The notes under the pieces are model-generated. The model was not told the DNA's origin, did no database searches, and worked only from the letters and a program-made list of their open reading frames with translations. Positions 11,336-22,271 of a stretch of DNA of 64,000 nucleotides are shown here, in pieces. The stretch is from Phymatolithon calcareum (lineage: Eukaryota > Rhodophyta > Florideophyceae > Hapalidiales). The translations under genes and the position numbers were made by a program. The stretch spans positions 1,736,001 through 1,800,000 of the forward strand of contig OZ345373.1 in the NCBI GenBank assembly GCA_977006965.1, read 5' to 3'. Position 1 is the stretch's first letter. Each line of letters opens with the position of its first letter.

Positions 11336-12400
11336 TGGAAATATGGACGGATGGCAGCGTTGGTGCAATACCGGAAACAGCTCTGCAGAACCTAACCGAA
11401 AACGAAGAATCCCTGTTCGATGGGACGAAGGATGGAACACCGCCAGCATCAGGACGTTTGACGCTGTTCAGCACAGAGGTCCCCAGCCGTCCGGAAGTTT
11501 GAATCTCGACATCGTAAACAACCGTACATGCTGCTGATATACGACGATGGGGACGAACACGCGTATCAGACGTCCCCCACTGACTCCCAGATGCGAGTCA
11601 ACATCTGCGACGAGGACGGCGACACTCTAGATATGTACAGAAGCATCCCCAGTCAAGAAGGCGGCGCAGGTATCTTGATCTTACGCGGGGACAATGTACT
11701 GAAGAAAAGTGGCATGAGCACGGGAGCGATCGGTTCGTCCTTCGACGCCGAGTTATTCACGGCGGTCCGAGCTTTCGAAGCCGTACAACAACTGGAATTC
11801 GATGGAGGACAGCAGATTCGGTGGTTCACCGACAGTAAGAGCTGTCTGGATGCATTGGCCGGACAGCCTTGGATGTATGGCGAAATGAAAAGGAAGCTGT
11901 GGGAAGCCATGGAGGCATTGATGGAGGGCAACGTCACCATCGAGGCGATTTGGGTTCCAAACCACTGTGGGATACCTGGGAACGAGAAAGCGGACGAGCT
12001 TGCTCGTCGAGGCATTACGGGATCAGATATCGTGACGCATCAAGGCGTACCCTTGACCATGGAAGCCGCGCGGTCCATAATTAAACCGCGCAATTCGATG
12101 AAACCAAGAAGTGTACATTTTCTACTCCCAGAACTCCGGATTAGTCACGGACGCGCTGAAGTCATCCTAAATCAACTTTCCGCAGAATGCTGCTGGCTGG
12201 TAGCAGCTTTTCACGGGAAGGACGATGGCTCGGCGGAATACGATCCCATGTGCAAGGCCTGTTCAGGTAGTGGGCGTGCTTTATTAAGACGGCAGACTAT
12301 TTGTAGAGTAGGCCCTAAAACGGTAGGGGAATTAAATAGGGAGAAACCGCTTGAAGTTCTCAAATTCGTGAAAAATGAGGTGTTGCTTGACAGCCCCTAA
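11336..12400 (+). pseudogene. LINE RNase H domain and C-terminus
   Basis: The first RNase H Asp lies in EIWTDGSVG near 11340-11365, in a frame different from the long open frame 11528-12400 (290 codons). That frame carries the catalytic Glu (SFDAELFTAVRAFEAV), Asp (WFTDSKSCLDAL), and the final motif VPNHCGIPGNEKADELARR. It ends with a Cys/His segment (DPMCKACSGSG) and a TAA at about 12398. RNase H removes the RNA strand of the cDNA hybrid. Apart from the upstream frameshift the domain is well preserved. Confidence 0.8.
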
Positions 12401-12430
12401 TGTTAACTCTTGCTAACGTTTTCTGCAGTA

Positions 12431-12456
12431 AAGAAAGAAAGAAATGATGAAAAATA
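12431..12456 (+). repeat. 3' tail of LINE
   Basis: A short A/G-rich GAAA-type repeat with adjoining A-runs begins about 30 bases after the RNase H stop codon. This is the usual position of a LINE tail. Confidence 0.6.
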
Positions 12457-12944
12457 GTTACTGGACGACAACAAGGGAATCGAGCTTCTGCCTGCACAAA
12501 CGTATTTATGCCAGTAAACAACATGGCGGCTTAGATGAACCCAAACGACCAGCAGAACGAGTAGTTTCTATCTTACTAAATTCCGGTACAACTGCGAACG
12601 ACTGCACTATCATCATGGTTGGCAACGGAACATATCTCGAGTATAGGGTGTGCTGGCCTCTTGAAATGAGCAACACGACCGTGTTGTATCGAGATTGGTT
12701 GAATGTAGCGGTGGAGGTCGTCGGTGAGTATCTTACCCTAATTGAAGCTTTCATGAAGCGTACAGCGCATAGCCGAAAAGAAAATTACTGGCACAGCGCG
12801 TATCCACTTCCATTCCACGTTGAGTTCCGTTTGACAGTCACTTCTGAACTACCACGAAAGCTATATCAAAATAGCGTACTCTATCCTGCGTCGCCCTGTG
12901 AAGAGTGCGACTCAGTGCAAATTTGTGCCCTTTTCTTAGTCTGA
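12444..12944 (+). CDS. Hypothetical 166-codon frame
   Basis: An ATG-started frame overlapping the LINE tail. It contains no motif, signal peptide or repeat that I recognise, and overlap with a retroelement tail argues against a conserved gene. The rest of the stretch to 13328 shows nothing else. Confidence 0.2.
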   Translation: MMKNSYWTTTRESSFCLHKRIYASKQHGGLDEPKRPAERVVSILLNSGTTANDCTIIMVGNGTYLEYRVCWPLEMSNTTVLYRDWLNVAVEVVGEYLTLIEAFMKRTAHSRKENYWHSAYPLPFHVEFRLTVTSELPRKLYQNSVLYPASPCEECDSVQICALFLV

Positions 12945-13333
12945 CAGAATGCCACGGAAATTTTCAACTGTCCTATCCAATTTTCCCGCACGTTCCTGAG
13001 AGTAAAGTAGTAACCAAGGTGTCATAGAACCTTCAGTTGGGAAGCTAGCCTCTTTTAGAATAAACCTCTATATCTCGAATGTAAGCTAAGGAACGTGTCG
13101 ACTTTCCTCTAGTTTAGACTGCTGGTTCCTCCACAATAAACCCACTTCATTACGATATTCTCAACATGTTACATGATTGCGCCTGGTATATGGGGCAGAG
13201 TGTAACAGACTTATCTATGGAAGTGTCCATTAATTGAGTCTTTCCTCCGTACCGTGAAATATAGCTCGGTACGACAGGTGCCGCGTGATAGTAGATGTAT
13301 CGCGGTGCCTAGAATGGTATTCTGCTATTTGGA

Positions 13334-13830
13334 TGTCACTACACCAACAAATTGTTGGCACAAGACTTGAGTCTTGGGTGCAAACTGCACCCGTGCGAGA
13401 CTCAAACCCTCTTTGCAGCAGTAACTGGCTAAAGCCGTGCGGTTACTTCTGCAGCATTCTTTTTGACGTTGAGTTTGTTTCTTACCTTCGACGTGCCCAG
13501 ATTGAGAGCAGCGCCTGTTGGGAATTTTATTTATACTAATTCTGAGGCGCGCATCCTATGCATGACGTGCTCAACATTTTCATGTGTTGGGTGTCGATCA
13601 TGTACGAAAATACCTATTTGCCCTCCACGCTATTCGCTGACATTAAGAATTCGTAGTAGCATGCCACGATATCTTACACCGATTCTATGGCGTAAAGCTG
13701 GAGCGTAAACTCAATATTGATAATCTTTCGCCCTTTGTTCGTCCATGAAATTGAGATATAACACATCTGCAGTCAATAGCGTTCTCATGTATTCTCGACC
13801 ATCCTCATTCCTCGATTGCGTGTTGCGACG
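13334..13830 (-). repeat. 3' LTR of Copia-1
   Basis: 497 bp, matching 19800-20296 end to end without a length difference. The element-side terminal base is G instead of A, a mutation of the terminal dinucleotide. The other terminus is TGTCAC on the plus strand. Confidence 0.93.
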
Positions 13831-13845
13831 CACCCCATTCTTTGT
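13831..13845 (-). promoter_or_regulatory. Polypurine tract of Copia-1
   Basis: On the minus strand the bases just before the 3' LTR are purine-rich (AAAGAATGGGGTG). This is the expected position of the plus-strand DNA primer. Confidence 0.6.
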
Positions 13846-13868
13846 CGAGATACATGACATGGTTGATA

Positions 13869-14987
13869 TTAGGATTCCTCCTCAGTGCGAATTATCCACT
13901 GCTTAATCGGATGATTAAGATGTCCCGAGCTCATGACGTCCATTAGCTGCTTAGGAAGCATGATTTTAGTCATGCAGTCGGCAAGATTGTACTCGGTGCT
14001 CACCAAACCTATATCCGCGATTTCAAAACGTTTGTAAGCTTGTCTGCAAGCTTCAATATCTATCATTAGTCTTCTTTCTGCAGTTTTGCCAAATTTGACG
14101 ATGACATCGAACAATGATTTGCTGTCAGTCATCATTTGAATAGGAATGTTTTGTCGAAACACCGATTCGAGATCATGCTTCATCATCATAGCAAAGTCGA
14201 AACAATCAGCCAAAGCATGCCATTCTGATGCGAGCGCGGACCTTGTAATCCTTTGACACTTATAAGACCGAAAAGCGATGACAGAGCACTTATTGGAAGA
14301 GTCGCAAAGAGTGATTACGATTCCGAGTTGAGAGGATAGATCTCTGTTGTTTGCATGACTAGCGTCCGCATATGCCCGAATGTGCAGAGATTTATGATCG
14401 AGCTTCGGATACTTGATTTTCATATCGTGCTTCTTCAAATGCCGAGTAATTCTGTTCAGCTGTTTAGCATCCTCAATCGGATCGATCATCTTCTCCGTGA
14501 CTTGTGAGCACATAGCCACTGCACAGGCAACATCAGGTCGGCAGTGAACTGTCCAGGCGAGTTGTGCACGTGTAGACCGATAAACATCAAAAAAGCAGGG
14601 AACCGGAACCAATTCCAATTTCTTGATATAATTGCTCATGCTGATTGTGATCTCGTCCCGATTCTCATTTTGACAGAACTTCATACCAGCAAACTTTGCA
14701 CTTCCATATTTCCGAGGAGTTGAATCGAATCTTTGCCCAGTTTTCTGCGTCCATTTTTTAAAGTCTTCATCTCCAGTTTGAAGAGTGTCGTCCACATATA
14801 TTTCCGAGAGACCTGAGAGTCTTTCACCGATATGTTTCGCGTACAGACTGATATCACCGGTCGTTGGAATCATCTGCAAATCTTTCAAGTGATGCGATTT
14901 TAGAGTGTAGTGCCATCTGTCCCCAGAATCTGAAAGACCATATAACGGTTTCATTAGGCGCAGAATTTGTCCTGGATTCAAACAGAA
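13869..14987 (-). pseudogene. Copia-1 pol, reverse transcriptase C-terminal half and RNase H
   Basis: The 370-codon frame starts within the RT: LMKPLYGLSDSGDRW, then the catalytic YVDD at residues 62-65 of the frame. RNase H follows with IRAYADASHANNRD (first Asp), a SALASEWHAL block (Glu) and MMTDSKSLFD (Asp), then the C-terminal DIGLVSTEYNLADCMTK. It ends with TAG after EEES near 13869. It is in frame with the preceding 14988-16358 segment and separated only by one TAA codon at 14988-14990, so both halves belong to one polyprotein. RT copies the element RNA and RNase H degrades it. Confidence 0.9.
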
Positions 14988-16358
14988 TTATTTCGACGCA
15001 TCAAAATAAATCTCCATCATGAGGTCAGTTGATGATTGTAGGTATGCTTGTGCAATGTCCTCAGTCCACACTTCAAAACCCATGATGGAAGCTATTGCCA
15101 ATAGCATTCTGGCAGAATCTTGTCTCAAATTGGGTGACGCATGTACCAGACTTGCCTTGTCCTTATCACGATGCCCACCAATAACGAATCGAGCTTTGTA
15201 TCTCTCCTCATTAGTGTTTGCGTCTTTGATTGATAATAACATCTTCCCCTTTAAAATGTTTGCATTTTCCGGAACCTCTTCTTTTAAAACAATTTTGAAG
15301 ATTCCTCTGTCCATAAGACCTTTGATTTCCTTGTCAATTGCGGCCATCATCTTTTGTGATTTAGATCGAGGATCACTTCCTTCAATAACCTCAGTGACAT
15401 TGACCTGAAAACTGTCCCTTCTCACATAGTTTCGACACCAAGGGCCGATACCGGATGAAATATTTTCAACCGTTTTTTTTGCTTCAGCGGGTGCTCCGTG
15501 ATAAGGTTTGACTTGAGTTATTGAATACAGCTGCAGCAATCCTGGCTTGAAGTCCACAGTAACCATTTTCGTGCTCTCGTCAACGGAAACTATTTTGACA
15601 AGCTCAGAGTATCCATTAGTATCTTCTCTGTAAACTCGTACAAGGTCACCCTCCTTGTACAATACATCTGCAGATTGTGGAATGCCTGATCTTAAAGCTC
15701 TCTGAATGCGAAGCTTATTGACGATTCGGAAAAATGAATCCCGTGCGGTGTTGATTGCCTTGATTCTTTCCGTTTGTGATGGGAGGACTGCACCGATTCC
15801 GGCGGGGGAGTATCTGGGCATAATACCAAATACCAACATAGATGGAACAAGTCCCTCAGGACCCATCACGTCATTCATCGCCTTAACTGATGTTTGCAGT
15901 ATAAAATCAGATTCCATGTTAGGACATACGATCTCCACTTTTCGATATATGGCGCGTAGTGGACCATAATATCTTTCACAAATACTTATTCCATTGTGAT
16001 GTTGTACTCCTGAGAATTTGAGTACGACTCCATCCTCATCCGCAAGTTTTTGCCATTCGTCAGTTGTGAAGACAGAACCCTGATCTGTGAAATATATATC
16101 AGGCTGACCAGCATAAACGAGAACCCAGCATTGCATAAGTGCCTTCCAGACAGACTGCGTATCTTCACTCTCCAGAAATTTTGCAGCCCCAAAATGGATT
16201 CCAATATCAATCACATGCAACACACTTTTGCCGTCAATCTTAAGAATATTCATGGCGATTTCGCGATTAAGTACAATGTCGCTTGAGTCATTGGAGCCAC
16301 CTTGAAACAGCATCTGTTTTCGATCGACTACTTGACATGGATCACAAGACTTTTGGAT
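14988..16358 (-). pseudogene. Copia-1 pol, integrase and reverse transcriptase N-terminal half
   Basis: In frame after a single TAG at 16359-16361, the sequence reads SCDPCQ, the CXXC half of the integrase zinc finger. The integrase core follows: Asp in VLHVIDIGIHFGAAKFL, Asp in YFTDQGSVFTTDEW, and Glu in ISICERYYGPLRAIYRK, completing DDE. The RT begins around GIFKIVLKEEVPE and runs through KARFVIGGHRDKDK to a QAYLQSS block. The frame ends at TAA 14988-14990. Motifs look intact, so this part could be functional but for the stops. Confidence 0.9.
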
Positions 16359-17234
16359 CTACTTTAGCGTTTGTAGCGTGCTAGTCGGAAGATTATTTCC
16401 GTCCACACGCTTCAATAGTGCGTATAGCTTCGAAGATGACGGATGTCTGTAATGTCTGTGAAGTTTTTCAAGTTGGGTTTTCGTGTATTGGACTCTTGAT
16501 GTCCACCTTACCCACAAGTGACCTTCGGCTCGTACAATTGGAAGCGTCCAATCGGGATGTACGAGCTGGTTAATGCGAGTATCAGCCAAAAGATAATGCT
16601 GATCCAAAACGTCTAGGCCAAGCAGGAGTGGCACTTCTGCAGCAATTATGTCCGCCGCTATAGAAATTCCTCCTGTAGGAGTAGGTAGAGTCAAGTCGAA
16701 CTTTCCGAGTGAGCGATGTACAACATCTCCAAATTCGAAACTGTGAAAAGATATCTCAGTTTCAATTTTCATTCCACTCCAAGCCGCGTATGCTTTTGCT
16801 TGATTTTCTCCAATGCAGGACTTAGCAGCTCCAGTATCCACGACTGCACCTTGAAATGACGCAGATGACAATGAGTTTCTTGACATTGATGCGTTATGCG
16901 CACATGATACCTTAAGAGATGTTCCAAAAGATACAGGGACATTCCCATTAACTTTGGCATTACTCGGTATGAATGTAGTACCGGAAGATGTTTTGCCATT
17001 GAATTTGCAATAGTATATGTTGTGGTCTAGTGATCCACTGATAGAAAAAGCCACTCGCTCTCCGAATTTGTTTTCAAATAGTTCCTCGTCTGAATCAAGA
17101 TTATACTGCATTTCTCTCGATATGTCAAGTTCCCGATTAAAGTTCACCTGAATTGGTTCGGGCAAATCCGTGGTCTCAACAGTCTCTGGGCATTCAGCAT
17201 TAGTCGCGTCTTCCAGCGCAATTGCAAGACACAT
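16359..17234 (-). pseudogene. Copia-1 pol, protease and pre-integrase region
   Basis: A 291-codon frame containing the retropepsin active site AVVDTGAAKSCIG, then VPLLLGLDVLDQHYLL and the GAG-pre-integrase signature LHRHYRHPSSSKLYALL (His-His half of the integrase zinc finger). In the frame just upstream, about 17410-17360, a Cys/His knuckle of the form CX2CX4HX6C precedes it; the last spacing is two residues longer than the canonical CX4C. The protease would cut Gag-Pol. The N-terminal third of this frame lies inside the 833-bp duplication and is present twice. Confidence 0.88.
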
Positions 17235-17744
17235 AAGTACTTCTGCAGTTGCAGCACCGTGTGATAACTGTCTTTTAACACCAGATAGAATGGTTCCTCC
17301 TTTAGCTCTTCGTACGGCTTCCGCCGGACAATCTTTGTGAAACTTGAGGTGCTTAATGGATTTGCAATCATAGCACTGCAGTACTTTTCCTTTCCAGCTC
17401 CCATTCTGCGTCTTGTTATTACCACACTTCTTCGAACGCTTATTTGGAACACGCCCAAAACGACGATCTGTGTAGTGGACATCGTATTGTTCAAACTATT
17501 CTGGTTCGATTTCATCCATAAGATCACTGAGCACATCCGTATGATGAGCTGTATAAGTCCTCGACTGTGCACAGGAACCGGAAGCCCCTAGATGAGTGTC
17601 CTCTACTTGAGCCGCCGTCTGAATAGACAATGAGAGGTCATCAAATGTCGTTTCTTCATTTGCCAAAGAAATTTGGGCAAATTTAGGGAATCCCACGCCA
17701 CGAATAGCCATTCTTAAAAACCCAAGCAAGTGATTGTCAGTTCG
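16912..17744 (-). repeat. 833-bp tandem duplication in Copia-1, copy A
   Basis: Appears identical to 17745-18577. It covers the end of gag, the zinc knuckle and the start of the protease region. Two bases (TT) are shared at the junction. Because 833 is not a multiple of three, it destroys gag-pol continuity. Confidence 0.93.
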
Positions 17745-18577
17745 TTAAGAGATGTTCCAAAAGATACAGGGACATTCCCATTAACTTTGGCATTACTCGG
17801 TATGAATGTAGTACCGGAAGATGTTTTGCCATTGAATTTGCAATAGTATATGTTGTGGTCTAGTGATCCACTGATAGAAAAAGCCACTCGCTCTCCGAAT
17901 TTGTTTTCAAATAGTTCCTCGTCTGAATCAAGATTATACTGCATTTCTCTCGATATGTCAAGTTCCCGATTAAAGTTCACCTGAATTGGTTCGGGCAAAT
18001 CCGTGGTCTCAACAGTCTCTGGGCATTCAGCATTAGTCGCGTCTTCCAGCGCAATTGCAAGACACATAAGTACTTCTGCAGTTGCAGCACCGTGTGATAA
18101 CTGTCTTTTAACACCAGATAGAATGGTTCCTCCTTTAGCTCTTCGTACGGCTTCCGCCGGACAATCTTTGTGAAACTTGAGGTGCTTAATGGATTTGCAA
18201 TCATAGCACTGCAGTACTTTTCCTTTCCAGCTCCCATTCTGCGTCTTGTTATTACCACACTTCTTCGAACGCTTATTTGGAACACGCCCAAAACGACGAT
18301 CTGTGTAGTGGACATCGTATTGTTCAAACTATTCTGGTTCGATTTCATCCATAAGATCACTGAGCACATCCGTATGATGAGCTGTATAAGTCCTCGACTG
18401 TGCACAGGAACCGGAAGCCCCTAGATGAGTGTCCTCTACTTGAGCCGCCGTCTGAATAGACAATGAGAGGTCATCAAATGTCGTTTCTTCATTTGCCAAA
18501 GAAATTTGGGCAAATTTAGGGAATCCCACGCCACGAATAGCCATTCTTAAAAACCCAAGCAAGTGATTGTCAGTTCG
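17745..18577 (-). repeat. 833-bp tandem duplication in Copia-1, copy B
   Basis: Copy adjoining gag. Its pol-side frame (18067-17714, 117 codons) runs past the duplication junction and stops at once (NELTITCLGF then stop), showing the frame break. Confidence 0.93.
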
Positions 18578-19774
18578 TTCCTCTTCTGGTAAGTCTTTTT
18601 CCAAAAGAAGAATCGCGTTCACCGTTCTTGTCACAGCTCTGCTGTTTCGTGTGTTCCGTGGTCCTTCATCGGGCTTTTTAAGTTCATTAAGCAACGTAAT
18701 TGCTAATATCTCATCCCTTGTGCGCGCATGAACAATGCAGGAGTTGTATTTCTTATTCATAACGTCAAGAAATCCCTCCCAGTGTGCATCGGAGTCTTTT
18801 GAATATCGCTCCCAACACATTTTTGGTCCATGTCCAAGAGTCCACTGAATCATTTCAAAGAGAATATCATGTGCAATGATATCATGTGACTTTGCCATTG
18901 CTATAAAATTCTGCAAATGACTTGCCCATGATCGCCTGTCAGTGCCTGTGAATAGATTCTCTGCTTTCTCTTTCATCTTCATGAGAGTAGAAATGAATGA
19001 TGACTTGGTGCGGGAAACATGACTTTGAACATGACTGCGGGTAGAGAACTCATTGGGATGTTCGAATCCGTTTCTGTGGGGTGGTGTTGTCATTTCTCTA
19101 CCTTGCTGTAACTCAATGGCAGAATTCATTTGCTCAGTAGTGTATCTGGGTGCATGAGGAACATTATCTGCCGGCTCTGCAAATTGATGTGACGGTCCCA
19201 CAATATTCTCCGTAGTAACACGAAGTGCTTCTTCAGGGCCTGGATTTCCTTTCTGTATGGTTTCGGATCCAAAGGAGGCGCGATCCAGTTCAATTAATCC
19301 ATTTCTCCTGACAGAACGGATAGTGTCATTAGAACGTGGAGCCAAAGGAATATTGATGAGTCCATACGCTTTAGTTGCAGCGGTCATCAGTTGCTTCTCA
19401 AGTAGCTGGTCTTCTGCAGATATCTCTGATGAATCTGGCGACTCGTATAGTATCTTTGCCAGTTTCATAGGCATAGGTGTGCTGCGGGACTGAACAACTT
19501 GGGATCCTGTTGCCTTAACGATGTCCAAAAGTAAGGAGTAGAAGTTTCTTCCTTCACTTTCTGCGATGTTTCGATGAAAGAGTATATCCGGAGGGAAACA
19601 TTCTGCGATTGTCATCGCATAATCTTTGCTCTCCAGAAACGTGCTTTCCAAAATACTCTTGATAGCTTCATATGCATTCATGACGATAACGTCATTCTTG
19701 TCAACAAAATTCAGGCGTGTGGCAATTCTTGATGAGAACGCCTTCAACAAAGCCGGAGTGATGGCTGGTGCCAT
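18329..19774 (-). CDS. Copia-1 Gag
   Basis: 481 codons starting with ATG 25 bases after the 5' LTR, the first ATG of the element. It is rich in charged residues, with a central helical capsid-like region (WASHLQNFIAMAKSHDII, then MIQWTLGHGPKMCWERYS) similar in position to Copia capsid domains. It ends at TAG 18329-18331 after DLMDEIEPE. The codons after this TAG are in frame and lead straight into the zinc knuckle and protease. So TAG is either a nonsense mutation or a readthrough point between Gag and Pol. Gag forms the virus-like particle. The last 83 codons lie in the tandem duplication. Confidence 0.85.
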   Translation of the reverse strand: MAPAITPALLKAFSSRIATRLNFVDKNDVIVMNAYEAIKSILESTFLESKDYAMTIAECFPPDILFHRNIAESEGRNFYSLLLDIVKATGSQVVQSRSTPMPMKLAKILYESPDSSEISAEDQLLEKQLMTAATKAYGLINIPLAPRSNDTIRSVRRNGLIELDRASFGSETIQKGNPGPEEALRVTTENIVGPSHQFAEPADNVPHAPRYTTEQMNSAIELQQGREMTTPPHRNGFEHPNEFSTRSHVQSHVSRTKSSFISTLMKMKEKAENLFTGTDRRSWASHLQNFIAMAKSHDIIAHDILFEMIQWTLGHGPKMCWERYSKDSDAHWEGFLDVMNKKYNSCIVHARTRDEILAITLLNELKKPDEGPRNTRNSRAVTRTVNAILLLEKDLPEEERTDNHLLGFLRMAIRGVGFPKFAQISLANEETTFDDLSLSIQTAAQVEDTHLGASGSCAQSRTYTAHHTDVLSDLMDEIEPE

Positions 19775-19799
19775 AATTGTGTGAGTGTTAAGTTATAAC

Positions 19800-20296
19800 T
19801 GTCACTACACCAACAAATTGTTGGCACAAGACTTGAGCCTTGGGTGCAAACTGCACCCGTGCGAGACTCAAACCCTCTTTGCAGCAGTAACTGGCTAAAG
19901 CCGTACGGTTACTTCTGCAGCATTCTTTTTGACGTTGAGTTTGTTTCTTACCTTCGACGTGCCCAGATTGAGAGCAGCGCCTGTTGGGAATTTTATTTAT
20001 ACTAATTCTGAGGCGCGCATCCTATGCATGACGTGCTCAACATTTTCATGTGTTGGGTGTCGATCATGTACGAAAATACCTATTTGCCCTCCACGCTATT
20101 CGCTGCCATTAAGAATTCGTAGTAGCATGCCACGATATCTTACACCGATTCTATGGCGTAAAGCTGGAGCGTAAACTCAATATTGATAATCTTTCGCCCT
20201 TTGTTCGTCCATGAAATTGAGATAGAACACATCTGCAGTCAATAGCCTTCTCATGTATTCTCGACCATCCTCGTTCCTCGATTGCGTGTTGCGACA
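19800..20296 (-). repeat. 5' LTR of Copia-1
   Basis: 497 bp with a TG...CA structure in element orientation, followed outside by TTGGA (20297-20301). It should hold the promoter for the minus-strand transcript. Confidence 0.93.
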
Positions 20297-20301
20297 TTGG
20301 A

Positions 20302-22034
20302 AGTGCTAGAAAGAAATCTGAGAATAGAACGGATATTGCGGAGCCGTGACGACAGTGAGCGTGGGTGAAATACTTGGAGAGAGAACAACGACAGGTCCCT
20401 TGGCTCTTCAAGAGCTTTTCTTCGCTCAACGCGTCAAAGAACAGCTCATGAGGATGGCGATTTCTAAATTTGCAACGCATATGAGAAGCGATAATATTCC
20501 AACTCGGGAAGCCTAAAGCCGCTAATGTGCATGCTAACGGAAGGAACGGCATGACATTGAAACAGCTTTATGGCATAGTAAACCCGTCAAGTCAAAGAGT
20601 GGAAAGAACAATCGACAATTGGCGGGATTAGATGAATTCAAACTTGGTCGTAGGACATGGATTTGAATATTATTGGCAAAGATGCCGAAAGTGTCACTTT
20701 GCACTCATGTATTACCCGTGATGCGATCGAACTCGTCTGGGTTGGATCTACTGCAAGTATACAGATTCAGCCGTTTTTGTAAATGAAGTTCCCCGATATC
20801 GACTTACCCAAACTTTCTCCAGTGAGCGAGATGACGTATTCGAATCTCAGTCTGATGACAAGCGAAGCCAAGCTTTCCGAACGGCGAGATGACTTGTATG
20901 ATATCAGCGACTTCGTCCTAGATTCACAGCCAGAAGTAGGATCTTTGGAGGATAATCGGTTCTATGATTGTAGTGCCGAAAGAGTCTATGAATCGATAGC
21001 TGTGTCCACGACGAGTGGAACACACCGTCTCCGGATTTCGGTATTAGCCGCACTAGCTCGTGCTAGACTTCTTAAAAGGGCTCGGTTTTCTTCTTAATGC
21101 TTGGGTTCCTTCTCAGTGAGGAACTCCCAGGGTAAACACATGTGTTCTTGGTGAACACGAAAGACAACTATCACGAAATCAGTCCAATGAATACTACTGC
21201 AATACACGCAATTAATGTTGCGTGTCTCGAACAAAGGATGACTGCCGTTGTAGTCCACGTAGAATATCATGAACTCGGGCTAAACTCCACCTAATTGCTG
21301 GACAGAAAGACAAAATCATGACAAGGCGCGATGGGAACATGCCACTGGCCTCTTGAGATGCTTTATGGTTTAGCAACGGTGAAGCGACTAAACACACCAA
21401 ACAAGAGAACTCGAACTTGAGTATAACTTAGGAAGCTATGTACTGGAAGTATCTCGGAATATAGCGGCGATAGCTAAGAATATGTTACACCCATGCTGAA
21501 AGACATGTGCTACCAAAGTTGCACCGTAGCAACATACAGTATCATAGTGTTATCAAGGAATCCTAAAAACATTTTTAAAAATAAACATTGGGAAGCTGTT
21601 CACTATTGGAATGTTGGACTGAAAACTGCGCCAATTGCGTTTTCAAACGCTGTACCCTGTAGACTTCTCTTGCATGAAGGAAGAAGTATGCCACCAACGT
21701 GCTAGTCCTGTTTTGACCCAGCTAAGGAAACGGTATCATATACATCATGTATGACGTCTCATGTATTGATTAGATGTCGTTCAGGCTTTGGGCGCATGCG
21801 CGAGACTCCTCGTCATCATGATTCTGTTGTTGCTGCTGCTGCAAATCTATTTGGCGAATCAGTCAACAGTAGTTGCACGTCCAACTCTGTCTGGGTAATG
21901 CGTCTATTTGTCGAATCAATCAAATCTCGACACATCTTTACGACAGTGTGTTTAATGCCTTCCTGATGGACACTAATTACCAACAAAAGGAATGCGATGA
22001 TCGCAAGAGATGACGGAATATGTTCGAGAGCTCC
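20302..22034. other. No recognised element; one small frame
   Basis: Mostly AT-rich sequence without repeats that I can pair. The only frame worth noting is listed separately at 20783-21097. Confidence 0.4.
20783..21097 (+). CDS. Hypothetical 104-codon protein
   Basis: ATG-started frame with an acidic, Ser-rich N-terminal two thirds and a basic Arg/Leu-rich end. No recognised motif, no clear polyadenylation signal, no partner gene. It could be a chance frame. Confidence 0.25.
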   Translation: MKFPDIDLPKLSPVSEMTYSNLSLMTSEAKLSERRDDLYDISDFVLDSQPEVGSLEDNRFYDCSAERVYESIAVSTTSGTHRLRISVLAALARARLLKRARFSS

Positions 22035-22105
22035 GTACAGAGAGCTTCTCTTTCGTGTTATGCATGACCATCATGCATAGCACACAAGAGAAGCGCTCTG
22101 TATAC
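22035..22105. repeat. Long near-perfect hairpin
   Basis: Arms 22035-22067 and 22071-22105 are inverted copies with a few mismatches and small gaps, separated by only three bases (CCA). The core TTATGCATGA / TCATGCATAG pairs around the loop. No coding frame or flanking duplication was identified. It could be a minimal foldback element or a structured regulatory site. Confidence 0.75.
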
Positions 22106-22271
22106 TTCGGGCGCCGCATGGCAGCACTCTATACAGTAATGGAGAAATTAAGTATTTGCGGACTATAGTACCGTACAGTTCATTAGATGCCCGGTCAGGT
22201 CTCTCAATGGCATCATGCGCACAACGCAACACACCGGGTTGTGCAATAGGAGATCCCGTCGGATAGCGATA

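Larger units (their letters stand above)
9001..12456 (+). mobile_element. Degenerate non-LTR retrotransposon (LINE) with RNase H
   Basis: Plus-strand remnants occur in the order expected of a LINE second ORF: end of an endonuclease, reverse transcriptase, connector, RNase H, then a short A/G-rich 3' tail (12431-12456). Multiple frameshifts and stops separate the pieces. The 5' end cannot be placed and no target duplication was found. The presence of RNase H suggests an I-like clade, which a tree would have to confirm. Confidence 0.8.
13334..20296 (-). mobile_element. Complete Ty1/Copia LTR retrotransposon (Copia-1)
   Basis: Two 497-bp direct LTRs (13334-13830 and 19800-20296) begin TGTCAC and enclose gag-pol on the minus strand, in Copia order: gag, zinc knuckle, protease, integrase, reverse transcriptase, RNase H. 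The 5-bp duplication TTGGA lies on both sides (13329-13333 and 20297-20301). By eye the LTRs differ at about seven positions, so insertion is fairly recent. The reading frame is broken by three in-frame stops and by an 833-bp tandem duplication. No TGG-type primer binding site follows the 5' LTR (at 19799 reading down); priming may use another tRNA region. Confidence 0.93.

Noticed and set aside
19780-19799. Primer binding site after the Copia-1 5' LTR
   Set aside because: The sequence GTTATAACTTAACACTC lacks the TGG start and I could not match it to a tRNA end. Half-tRNA priming remains possible but unsupported.
13334-20296. Stop-codon reassignment to explain in-frame TAG/TAA in Copia and Gypsy
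   Set aside because: The intact Harbinger genes end properly at TAG and TAA, and many frames here use all three stops. Nonsense mutation or readthrough is simpler.
20151-20552. 133-codon minus-strand frame
   Set aside because: It crosses the Copia LTR boundary and the target duplication, so it is not an ancestral gene.
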